NCBI GenBank assembly: GCA_934728585.1
Contig: CAKVDZ010000002.1
Location: forward strand, 158,419-222,418
Direction: 5' to 3'
Length of the DNA stretch: 64,000 nucleotides
Source of the DNA: an uncultured Candidatus Melainabacteria bacterium
GTDB lineage: Bacteria; Cyanobacteriota; Vampirovibrionia; Gastranaerophilales; Gastranaerophilaceae
The stretch's first letter is position 1, and every line of letters starts with the position of its first letter. The notes below the pieces were generated by a model. The model was not told where the DNA came from, searched no databases, and saw only the letters and a list, made by a program, of their open reading frames with translations. Below are positions 17,971 through 24,952 of the stretch, piece by piece. The translations under genes and the position numbers were made by a program.

Positions 17971-18226
17971 TTATATTTCTCCTTAAAGTAATGTATATTT
18001 ATAAATAAGTATTGATAAATACCCTAATACTATTATTTTAAGTATTTGTCAACATTCATTGACATTTATTATAAATTATCGTAAATTAAGATTGGATTTT
18101 AATATGAACAAACAAGAACAACTTATAAAATTCGGAATAGCATTAAAAAACAGACGTCAAGCACTAAATTTAAGTCTTAGAGAGGTTGAAAAAATATCTA
18201 ATGTAAGTGCGGCTTTGATTACAAAA
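17964..18226. repeat. Divergent regulator/effector promoter block, copy A
   Basis: The intergenic region, the first codons of the effector (MANLK) and the first about 40 codons of the XRE gene are about 95% identical to 20743-21005. Confidence 0.85.
18047..18064. promoter_or_regulatory. Palindromic operator with back-to-back -35 boxes, copy A
   Basis: TGTCAACATTCATTGACA is a perfect TGTCAA-N6-TTGACA inverted repeat. Each arm is a consensus -35 TTGACA for one of the two divergent genes. This is the likely binding site of the XRE regulator. Confidence 0.65.
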
Positions 18227-18232
18227 AAATGA
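18104..18232 (+). pseudogene. Truncated XRE-family regulator (copy A)
   Basis: The first 41 residues match the intact regulator at 20883-21266 (LREVEKISNVSAALITK). A changed A-run then gives TGA at 18230. Recognisable remnant codons follow (NIYEMPKAI for the intact copy's MANFPKAL) before similarity ends. Helix 2 and part of the recognition helix are present, but the C-terminal dimerisation part is lost, so it should not repress. The intact copy may control both operators. Confidence 0.8.
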
Positions 18233-18528
18233 AACATATACGAAATGCCCAAAGCAATTTAAGTATGTGCATACCTAGTGATAAAAATATAACCAAAGTC
18301 GTATTTTACATCGGTTTAATGGATAAAGATGATTTTTCATATAAATATTCAAAACAAGAAGCTATCAAAAAAATTGTTGAAGTTCTTGAAAATTGTACTA
18401 TCCAAGAGGCACAAGGTTCATATAAAAGAAATGAGAAAAATCTGTTAATAGATACATTAGTAGTAACTAAATTTTTAAAAGAAATTGATAGTAATTATAT
18501 TCATTATAAAGTGGATTGTTGTAATTAA
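18229..18528 (+). CDS. Small protein of unknown function
   Basis: The 99-residue open frame starts at an ATG inside the regulator remnant; ATG 18262 (MCIPSDKN...) is an alternative, and neither has an SD. From about residue 15 it looks like a real soluble alpha/beta protein (VVFYIGLMDKDDFSYK, SKQEAIKKIVEVLEN, AQGSYKRNEKNLLIDTLVV). This faintly resembles short conserved proteins of plasmids and phages, but I cannot name the family. Its fusion to the broken regulator suggests a recombination junction, so the original 5' end may be missing. Confidence 0.45.
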   Translation: MKHIRNAQSNLSMCIPSDKNITKVVFYIGLMDKDDFSYKYSKQEAIKKIVEVLENCTIQEAQGSYKRNEKNLLIDTLVVTKFLKEIDSNYIHYKVDCCN

Positions 18529-18907
18529 TTATATCAATATTAAACTTACTTTAAGATTAAGATGTTTTTATTTTTCGTATCAACTAGTATTTCAACACTT
18601 AGATATTGGATAGCTTTTTCAAACCAGAGTATATACATTGTAGCTAGTTTTGGCTTTAGTGAAATCTCATATCTGCCCACTTGGCAATAGCACGCTGTAA
18701 TCCAATAATTCTATGTAAGATTTTGATGTAATGTATTTTTATCAACTTTTGACAAAGGGTAAATGTATTTTTAATTAAAATATTTTCAAAAAATAAAATA
18801 CAAAAAGACTGGATAATTATACTTGCAGATATTACATTAATAATAATATTATGTACTATACTATATCTACTTTTTATTGCGTTAAGCAATCCACTATTAT
18901 GATTTTA
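18529..18907. other. Intergenic, probably decayed sequence
   Basis: No convincing gene. The plus strand has a start-less hydrophobic frame (about 18765-18900, ending ILYLLFIALSNPLL) that may be a fragment of a membrane-protein gene. The minus strand has another fragment ending AIAKWADMRFH at about 18656. Neither has a usable start with an SD. Confidence 0.4.
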
Positions 18908-19069
18908 CTATTTTTTAAGTTTAGGTTTTAAATCACTCATAAGCTCATAGCATTTGCAAGTTGGATATCTACGACCTCTTTCTCGTCCTAGTCTATTTGC
19001 GACTTGATTTCTTTTAGAATCTGCAATTACTTCTTCAATTGAAACTTTGTGTGATTTTGCATATAACAT
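18908..19069 (-). CDS. Small basic protein of unknown function (doubtful)
   Basis: The 53-residue frame starts at ATG 19069, after AAGGGG at short spacing (SHKVSIEEVIADSKRNQ, then LGRERGRRYPTCKCYEL, ending KPKLKK). It is highly basic, with two Cys. Copy A of the repeat block preserves its first residues and then diverges, so one repeat boundary falls inside this frame. It may be a fragment of a larger lost gene. Confidence 0.3.
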   Translation of the reverse strand: MLYAKSHKVSIEEVIADSKRNQVANRLGRERGRRYPTCKCYELMSDLKPKLKK

Positions 19070-19217
19070 CTTCCCCTTGATTAAATTTTTATTTAGTATC
19101 ACTGAGGAAAGTAGTAGTAGCTTCTTCTCCTAATTCTCCAAAAGCTTGTAAGTATATTTAGTTGAAAAATATTACAATTTACTTATAATTATATTTATTA
19201 TGAAAAAAATATTTTTA
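19046..19217 (+). repeat. Duplicated promoter block, copy B
   Basis: Partner of 15497-15663; carries the promoter of the gene at 19200. Confidence 0.8.
19162..19189 (+). promoter_or_regulatory. Near-leaderless promoter of partner gene B
   Basis: TTGAAA (19162-19167), 16 bases and TATAAT (19184-19189), identical to copy A, with the predicted start only a few bases before ATG 19200. Confidence 0.6.
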
Positions 19218-19817
19218 ATTATATTATTATTTATTTTTACCGTTCTGCCAGTCTTTGCGGCAAAAAAATATTATATAAAAAATACGAATTATGATTTAAA
19301 ATTTTTATGCTTTAGCGAAAAGGAATGTTACAATATAAATCCAAATATAATTAAAATAAAAAATAAAGAATTTATAGGATTTGGCACATTTCACTACTAC
19401 GATTTAAGCTCATATATTTATAATAGCAAAACAAATACTTATAGTGTAGATGTTTTAATTGATAGAGATCCCTTTACCGACTCAAATATTTGCAATAAAT
19501 GTCCTTACGATAAAGGGAATATTACTCATTTAATTTTTTCATTAGTATATAAACCGTTTCCTAAAAAATTTAAAGCAATATACAAAGGTTTTGTATCAAG
19601 TGAAGACATTATACAATATAAAAATGGTAAACCGGTATCTCATCATATAAATTTCCTAAATATTTATTATGATAAGAATCATAATTATATCAAAGATTTA
19701 AAATATTGGTTAAATTATTTTAATAAAGAGGTTTTAAAAAATTTTGGAACTAAATATAGTTCAAATTATAACATTGAAATAGAGTATATTATTCCTTATT
19801 ATATTCTAAAAGATTAA
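19200..19817 (+). CDS. Secreted protein, candidate immunity partner of effector B
   Basis: The 205-residue protein has a clear signal peptide (MKKIFLIILLFIFTVLPVFA, cleavage after A20). It is a paralogue of 15646-16158, with an insertion near the N-terminus and a longer C-terminus. Two Cys pairs (CFSEKEC, CNKCPYD) could form disulphides after export. The stop overlaps the effector B stop by 4 bases, tail to tail. It is too diverged from its paralogue to share more than the fold, in step with the divergence of the M23 domains they face. The role as a periplasmic inhibitor is inferred from position alone. Confidence 0.7.
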   Translation: MKKIFLIILLFIFTVLPVFAAKKYYIKNTNYDLKFLCFSEKECYNINPNIIKIKNKEFIGFGTFHYYDLSSYIYNSKTNTYSVDVLIDRDPFTDSNICNKCPYDKGNITHLIFSLVYKPFPKKFKAIYKGFVSSEDIIQYKNGKPVSHHINFLNIYYDKNHNYIKDLKYWLNYFNKEVLKNFGTKYSSNYNIEIEYIIPYYILKD

Positions 19818-20749
19818 TTCCCAATATATATCCAAGGATTAACAGCAGTACCTCCGCCTTTACCAGGATTTCCGTGTCGTATAGTCAGGTGTAAATGAGG
19901 CCCTTGTGAATAACCAGTATTTCCTGAATATGCTAATATTTGTCCTTGTTTTACAAGTTGTCCATTATTTACAACCCATTTTGAAATATGACCATATTCG
20001 CTTGATACATTAACACCATTTACTATCCCATGATTTATTCCAACCCAATAACCATATCCACTAACTGGACCTGTAACAACAACTGTACCATCTGCTATTG
20101 CTTTTATTGGTGTCCCTACAGGTACAGCGATATCAATTCCGTTATGTACATGTGTACTTCTTGGTTCTCCGTATTGTCCAACAATTGCTCCATCACATGG
20201 CATTATCCATTTTTGTGTTTGTGGTGAAGTTTTAGATTGTGGGGTAGGTGATTGAGAATTTGGAATTTGAGGTACAACTTTATTTTCTTGTGATTTATCA
20301 TCATCTTTTTCAACTTTACGTTCCACAATTTCAACAATACATCTACAATTAGGGTGAGGTCTTTGGGGAACTTCATCATAATAATCAAACACTTGCCCGT
20401 CAAGTTCTCTACATTCATTACAAGTTTTTTCACCATTTTCTGAGTGCCAAACATATTTATTATAGCTTATGCCCCCTTTTAATACTTTGGTTTCAATATT
20501 TCCCTTTTCTTCTTGTACATCTTCTAAACAGTTATTTTCCTGCAAAGTATTATATCTGTATAAAGATTTACCAATATCTTGTAAGTCGGCATAAGATTTT
20601 AATAATTTATTTCTATCTTTTTTATTAAAAACCGGATTAGAATAATTTTTAAGTAAATTTTCTTGTGATTTAGATAAAGTATTTAAGCTATTTAGAACTT
20701 GTTTACCACTTTTTAATGATTGCAAAATTTTTTCTTTTAAATTTGCCAT
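19814..20749 (-). CDS. Effector B: MuF-type Cys motif fused to an M23 peptidase
   Basis: The 311-residue protein has three parts. Residues 1-95 are helical. Residues 98-140 hold the motif YVWHSENGEKTCNECRELDG with PHPNCRC (C110, C113, C135, C137), as at the C-terminus of phage Mu gpF / SPP1 gp7 minor head proteins. After a Ser/Pro/Gln linker (about 143-180) comes an M23 domain with all key residues (H202, D206, H254, H285, H287), predicted to cut peptidoglycan cross-bridges. MuF-containing proteins are known carriers of polymorphic toxins in temperate phages. There is no signal peptide, so export would need a phage particle, secretion system or lysis. TAAGGAAAAATATAA precedes ATG 20749. Confidence 0.8.
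   Translation of the reverse strand: MANLKEKILQSLKSGKQVLNSLNTLSKSQENLLKNYSNPVFNKKDRNKLLKSYADLQDIGKSLYRYNTLQENNCLEDVQEEKGNIETKVLKGGISYNKYVWHSENGEKTCNECRELDGQVFDYYDEVPQRPHPNCRCIVEIVERKVEKDDDKSQENKVVPQIPNSQSPTPQSKTSPQTQKWIMPCDGAIVGQYGEPRSTHVHNGIDIAVPVGTPIKAIADGTVVVTGPVSGYGYWVGINHGIVNGVNVSSEYGHISKWVVNNGQLVKQGQILAYSGNTGYSQGPHLHLTIRHGNPGKGGGTAVNPWIYIGN
20190..20343 (-). repeat. Linker repeat, copy B
   Basis: Same 154-base linker as 16536-16689, with a few differences. Confidence 0.8.
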
Positions 20750-21005
20750 TTATATTTTTCCTTAAAGTAATGTATATTTATAAATAAGTGTTGATAAATG
20801 CCATAATACTATTATTTTTTGTATTTGTCAACATTCATTGACATTTATCATAAATTATTATAAATTAAGATTGGATTTTAATATGAACAAACAAGAACAA
20901 CTTATAAAATTCGGAATAGCATTAAAAAACAGACGTCAAGCACTAAATTTAAGTCTTAGAGAGGTTGAAAAAATATCTAATGTGAGTGCGGCTTTAATTA
21001 CAAAA
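20743..21005. repeat. Divergent regulator/effector promoter block, copy B
   Basis: Partner of 17964-18226; here the regulator gene continues intact. Confidence 0.85.
20826..20843. promoter_or_regulatory. Palindromic operator, copy B
   Basis: Same perfect TGTCAA-N6-TTGACA palindrome as 18047-18064, conserved although nearby bases differ between copies. Confidence 0.65.
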
Positions 21006-21266
21006 CTTGAAAACGGAAAGATGGCAAACTTTCCCAAAGCATTAACTATCAAACAGTTGAGTAATGCACTTAAATTTGATAATGAATTATTTGTTTTAGC
21101 AGATATTTTTTCAGACCCAACATATACAGAAAAGTCCGAAAAGACATTTGAACAGGAATTTAGAGAATTTTTGGCGACAAAAACAACTCTTAATGCCGAA
21201 AATATTGAACAAACTATCTATTTTGTATCAGGCTTAGAAAAACTACAACAAATTAAAAAATTGTAA
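20883..21266 (+). CDS. XRE-family HTH repressor, intact copy
   Basis: The 127-residue protein has an N-terminal HTH_3 domain (about 8-62: ALKNRRQALNLSLREVEK, then SAALITKLENGKMANFPKAL). An acidic helical C-terminus follows (FEQEFREFLATKTTLN), probably for dimerisation. ATG 20883 gives the same start as the truncated copy; the frame is open upstream, but that part is promoter and operator. It diverges from effector B across a palindrome, the classic layout of an autoregulated repressor controlling a neighbouring toxin or phage-type gene. Confidence 0.85.
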   Translation: MNKQEQLIKFGIALKNRRQALNLSLREVEKISNVSAALITKLENGKMANFPKALTIKQLSNALKFDNELFVLADIFSDPTYTEKSEKTFEQEFREFLATKTTLNAENIEQTIYFVSGLEKLQQIKKL

Positions 21267-21670
21267 GAATTCTTCCAACTTACATGTCAAATGTGCAAAG
21301 ACCTTTTACAATGACATTAATTACTCTTATTTCAACAGAAGTCAAGTGTTTTTATCTCAATCTCAGAGATAATTATGTATATCTCAAAATAGGAAATACT
21401 TTTTTACTTGCATAAAATGTACTTTGCTAAAAGGTAAATATATCGTGATAAATTAGTAATATGTATTAAAATCAGTAAAATTTTAGTGCAAATATTTCTC
21501 AAAAAAGTGCAGATAAAGTCCAATTAGTGCAAGTAAATCTCATTCTATTAAAATCGCTATAAAAGGCTTTATATTTAGGCTTTAGCGTAAATGTATCTAT
21601 CTCACACTTGCTGTAATTTAACATTCGTTATCCCAATGTGAATTATGCTTCAAACCCCATTTAAATTAAA
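21267..21670. other. Long gene-free region before tRNA-Leu
   Basis: About 400 bases without a supported gene or perfect hairpin. The triplet-rich phrases GTGCAAATA, GTGCAGATA and GTGCAAGTA recur between 21485 and 21540. It marks the right edge of the accessory island. I found no integrase gene and no clear direct att repeat. Confidence 0.45.
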
Positions 21671-21695
21671 AAGACAAGGCTGAAAGCCTTGTCTT
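21668..21695 (-). terminator. Terminator of tRNA-Leu
   Basis: Perfect 10-bp stem AAGACAAGGC / GCCTTGTCTT with loop TGAAA; on the minus strand it is followed by a T run. Confidence 0.85.
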
Positions 21696-21700
21696 AGAAT

Positions 21701-21787
21701 TGCTCCAGGCCAGACTTGAACTGGCACTGAGTTATTCGCCCAATCGGATTTTAAGTCCGACGCGTCTACCGATTCCGCCACTGGAGC
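21701..21787 (-). tRNA. tRNA-Leu (anticodon TAA)
   Basis: The acceptor arm GCTCCAG / CTGGAGC closes an 87-base class II tRNA. The anticodon loop CTTAAAA in a TCGGA/TCCGA stem gives anticodon TAA. The variable arm is long and the T arm contains GTTCAAGTC. CCA is not encoded, unlike in tRNA-Gly of this window. Confidence 0.95.
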
Positions 21788-21826
21788 ACGGTTATTTAAT
21801 TTTCAATTTTGACTTCAGCGGAATCA

Positions 21827-21902
21827 GTAGATAAATCTACCTCACCTCTCCTCGAAAGATTATCAATCTTTCTCGTCGGCAGAGTGCCACTGGAACACGG
21901 TT
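21827..21902. repeat. Hairpins and partial tRNA-Leu echo upstream of tRNA-Leu
   Basis: Two perfect hairpins, GTAGAT-AA-ATCTAC (21827-21840) and GAAAGATT-ATC-AATCTTTC (21854-21872), are followed by GCCACTGGAACACGGTT (21886-21902). The last repeats the 5' end of the tRNA-Leu gene (GCCACTGGAGCACGGTT) with one change. This may be debris of a second tRNA or of an integration event. Confidence 0.55.
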
Positions 21903-21971
21903 CACTTCGTCACTTATGTTGTAACTGGTGTACATTTAATTTATCAAAAAATTTTTTTATTGTCAACTTTT

Positions 21972-22613
21972 TTAAGTTAAAACTTCTTTATAAGTTTTGA
22001 AATGCGCCTTGCAAACCTCTATTAATCGTTCTTTTCCGTGTTTTGAAATAAATTTTGCAGCTGCGTCTTTAACTATTGAATTACAACCTTTTGGAAAATC
22101 ACAACCAAAAGACAATTCCATCTGTTTCATCTTCTGTACAAAAGTTGCTCTTGCCAAAACACTCGCAGATGCTACCGCTATATCACTTTCTGCCCTTACC
22201 ATCTGTTCTAATCGTATCGATTGGCCTCTTTTTTGAAGTGCATTTTTAATCAAACTTTCGTCACCAAACTTATCAGAAAGCGCATATTCACACATGTCTT
22301 TCTCTAAAATATTTTCAATAACTTTAGCATGCCCCCATGCCAACAATTTATTTAGATTTCCAAAATTCTTATAAAGTTCATTATATCTGGCATTTCCGAT
22401 TGCAATAACGGAAAATTTAGCATGCTTTTTAATCTGTTCCGCCATTTCCAAAATTCTTTTATCTGTAATTGTTTTTGAATCTCTAATCTTTAATTCGGTA
22501 AACAGTTTGGCTGTATTCTCATCAACCATAACCCCTGCAATAACCAAAGGTCCAAAAAAATCGCCTTTTCCAGATTCGTCTGTGCCAATATGTGTAACAA
22601 ATTTTTCTTCCAT
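21972..22613 (-). CDS. rnhC: Ribonuclease HIII (short form)
   Basis: The 213-residue protein has GTDESGKGDFFGPLVIAG near the start, the RNase HIII version of the type 2 RNase H active site (D-E), then DSKTITD and ASASVLARATF with later catalytic acids. It removes RNA from RNA-DNA hybrids in the cytoplasm. Typical RnhC has about 300 residues, with an N-terminal TBP-like substrate-binding domain; here the catalytic domain starts almost at Met1, so that domain is missing. It is monocistronic and upstream of tRNA-Leu on the same strand. Confidence 0.85.
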   Translation of the reverse strand: MEEKFVTHIGTDESGKGDFFGPLVIAGVMVDENTAKLFTELKIRDSKTITDKRILEMAEQIKKHAKFSVIAIGNARYNELYKNFGNLNKLLAWGHAKVIENILEKDMCEYALSDKFGDESLIKNALQKRGQSIRLEQMVRAESDIAVASASVLARATFVQKMKQMELSFGCDFPKGCNSIVKDAAAKFISKHGKERLIEVCKAHFKTYKEVLT

Positions 22614-22683
22614 ATTAAAATTTTAACATATATTTGAAAATTTGGTATATTTTAGTTAAAATTAAGTGATAAGAGGTGATTTT

Positions 22684-23430
22684 ATGATAAAAGTTGCAAT
22701 TTGCGGAGCAAACGGGAAAATGGGTAAAGAAGTTGTAAATGCGGTTAATAATGACGCTAAAACTGAACTTGTTGCTCAAATTGATATATTTAACGGTGAG
22801 TTTGAAACAATTGAACAAGCTCATAAAAACACAGAAATTGATATTCTTGTTGATTTTACTCAACCAAAATCAATTTACGAAAATGCTTTATATTGTTTAA
22901 ATAACGGCATTAACATTGTAATTGGTACTACAGGTTTGAAAGATGAGCAGATTGAAGAATTAAAAAAACTTTCAGAAAAAAACAAAGTTGCATGCTTTAT
23001 CGCGCCAAACTTTTCAACTGGCGCAGTCTTAATGATGAAATTCGCTCAAATGGCATCAAAATACTTTGATAACGCTGAAATAATTGAACTTCATCATAAT
23101 CAAAAGAAAGATGCACCATCAGGAACTGCTGTAAAAACAGCTCAACTTATGGCAGAAGCAAACAAGTCTTTCGTAACAGGCAATTGTGCTGAAACAGAAA
23201 CAATAAAAGGTGCTCGAGGAGCAAATTCATATAACAATATTCATATTCATTCAGTTAGAATGCCAGGTTATATGGCATCTCAAGAGGTTTTATTCGGCTC
23301 TGACGGACAAACTCTTTCAATTCGTCATGACTCAACAAATAGAACTTGCTATATGCCAGGGGTCATGATGGCTATAAAATACGCTTTTGAGCATAAAAAT
23401 TTTACTTACGGACTAGATAACATTTTATAA
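22684..23430 (+). CDS. dapB: 4-hydroxy-tetrahydrodipicolinate reductase
   Basis: The 248-residue protein has an N-terminal Rossmann motif (CGANGKMG) and the DapB signature ELHHNQKKDAPSGTA with catalytic His and Lys. It reduces hydroxytetrahydrodipicolinate with NAD(P)H in lysine and diaminopimelate synthesis. The start is ATG 22684, with AGAGGTGA upstream; an in-frame GTG at 22666 is the upper limit. Eleven bases separate it from asd, forming the start of a long co-directional run. Confidence 0.95.
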   Translation: MIKVAICGANGKMGKEVVNAVNNDAKTELVAQIDIFNGEFETIEQAHKNTEIDILVDFTQPKSIYENALYCLNNGINIVIGTTGLKDEQIEELKKLSEKNKVACFIAPNFSTGAVLMMKFAQMASKYFDNAEIIELHHNQKKDAPSGTAVKTAQLMAEANKSFVTGNCAETETIKGARGANSYNNIHIHSVRMPGYMASQEVLFGSDGQTLSIRHDSTNRTCYMPGVMMAIKYAFEHKNFTYGLDNIL

Positions 23431-23441
23431 AGGAATACACA

Positions 23442-24458
23442 ATGAAGAAACCAAGAATTGCAGTTTTAGGTGCAACAGGTGTTGTTGGAAGACACATTTT
23501 AGAAATTATGGAAGAATTAAAAATTTCATATGAAAGTATAAAATTACTTTCAAGCGCAAAAAGTGCTGGTTCTAGATTAAATTTTGACGGTATAGAATAT
23601 ATCGTTGAAGAAGCGAAACCAAGCTCTTTTGATGATGTAGATATAGTTTTGGCATCAGCTGGCGCATCAACAAGTAAAAAATTTGCACCAGAAATTGTAA
23701 AACGCGGTGGACTTATTATTGATAATTCAAGTGCTTTCAGAATGGAAGACAATGTACCACTTGTTATTGCGGGTGTAAATGATGACGATTTAAAAGAACA
23801 CGCTGGAATTGTTGCAAATCCAAACTGTTCAACTTCGCAATTAATTTTAGCGCTTAAACCTTTACATGAACTTGCAACAATTAAAAGAATGATTGTATCA
23901 ACTTATCAATCAGTAAGTGGCGCTGGACTTGCAGCTATTAACGAATTGAAAGAAAACACAAAAGCAAGACTTGAAGAAAAACCTTTTACACCAGTAAAAT
24001 TTACTCAAGAAATTGCGTTCAATTGTGTACCACAAATTGATGAATTCTGTGAAAACGGCTACACAAAAGAAGAAATGAAAGTTACAAACGAAACAAGAAA
24101 AATTATGCATTTTTCAAAAGATTTACCTATCTCTTGTACTGCTGTAAGAGTTCCAGTGTTTGTTGGTCACTCTGAAGCAATTGACCTTGAATTTGAAAAA
24201 CCAATTACAGCAGACGACGCAAGAAAAGCATTAGAAAATGCTTATGGTATTGAGGTGGTTGACGATATAAGCAAAAAGGTATTTCCTACTGCAATTCAAG
24301 CAGAAGGCAAAGACCCTGTTTATATTGGAAGAATTAGAAAAAATATTGCATTTGAAAACGGTATTTCATTCTGGTGTGTTGGCGACAATTTAAGAATTGG
24401 CGCGGCTTTGAACACAGTTAGAATTTGCAAACGTGTAATTGAAATGGGGTTATTTTAA
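23442..24458 (+). CDS. asd: Aspartate-semialdehyde dehydrogenase
   Basis: The 338-residue protein has the NADP-binding GATGVVGRHILEIM and the active-site NPNCSTSQL with nucleophilic Cys. A second conserved block is VRVPVFVGHSEAID, with catalytic His. It makes aspartate semialdehyde, the precursor feeding DapA/DapB and the threonine/methionine pathways, so its pairing with dapB is functional. GGAAT lies before ATG. The 3' end is two bases from the next gene, implying translational coupling. Confidence 0.95.
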   Translation: MKKPRIAVLGATGVVGRHILEIMEELKISYESIKLLSSAKSAGSRLNFDGIEYIVEEAKPSSFDDVDIVLASAGASTSKKFAPEIVKRGGLIIDNSSAFRMEDNVPLVIAGVNDDDLKEHAGIVANPNCSTSQLILALKPLHELATIKRMIVSTYQSVSGAGLAAINELKENTKARLEEKPFTPVKFTQEIAFNCVPQIDEFCENGYTKEEMKVTNETRKIMHFSKDLPISCTAVRVPVFVGHSEAIDLEFEKPITADDARKALENAYGIEVVDDISKKVFPTAIQAEGKDPVYIGRIRKNIAFENGISFWCVGDNLRIGAALNTVRICKRVIEMGLF

Positions 24459-24460
24459 GA

Positions 24461-24937
24461 ATGGGAAAACTTGTAACTCAGGACGAAATTATACAAATAG
24501 TTAGAGATTTACAAAAAAATGGTAAAACAGTTGTTACAACAAACGGCTGTTATGATATTTTGCATGTCGGACACGTTAGATATTTGCAAAAAACGAAAGA
24601 ATATGCAGATTATTCTGTAGTTATGTTAAATTCAGATGCTTCTGTTAAGAAAAATAAAGGTGACAATCGCCCTATAAATACGCAGTCTGACAGGGCAGAG
24701 ATATTGTGTGCTTTATCTTGTGTCGATTATGTGGTAATATTTGATGAGAAATCGCCTTGTGAATTATTGGATAAAATAAAACCAAATTTTCACACAAAGG
24801 GCGCTGATTATTCATTAGATACACTTCCACCAGAAGAAAAAGATGTGATAATCAAAAATAACATTGATGTCAAATTCATAGAATTTGTGCAAGGAAAATC
24901 AACAACAAATACAATAGAAAAAATGAAACAATCATAA
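24461..24937 (+). CDS. rfaE2: Heptose-1-phosphate adenylyltransferase (RfaE2/HldC type)
   Basis: The 158-residue protein is a single cytidylyltransferase-fold domain: TNGCYDILHVGHVRYL, with the HxGH nucleotide-binding motif, and RAEILCALSCVDYVVIF. The C-terminal GKSTTNTIEKM corresponds to the ISTT-type motif. It is the adenylyltransferase half of E. coli HldE as a separate protein and activates heptose 1-phosphate for LPS core. No separate kinase half (RfaE1/HldA) is nearby. It is embedded directly before the lipid A cluster, which supports an envelope role. Confidence 0.85.
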   Translation: MGKLVTQDEIIQIVRDLQKNGKTVVTTNGCYDILHVGHVRYLQKTKEYADYSVVMLNSDASVKKNKGDNRPINTQSDRAEILCALSCVDYVVIFDEKSPCELLDKIKPNFHTKGADYSLDTLPPEEKDVIIKNNIDVKFIEFVQGKSTTNTIEKMKQS

Positions 24938-24952
24938 TATAAGGAGAAATGT

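Noticed and set aside
15497..21266. Insertion sequence or integrase-driven island
   Set aside because: No transposase, integrase or clear terminal direct repeats; duplication with cassette exchange explains the structure better.
21851..21880. tRNA-Ile suggested by an ATC/GAT loop in a hairpin
   Set aside because: No acceptor, D or T arms can be built around it; at most a decayed tRNA.
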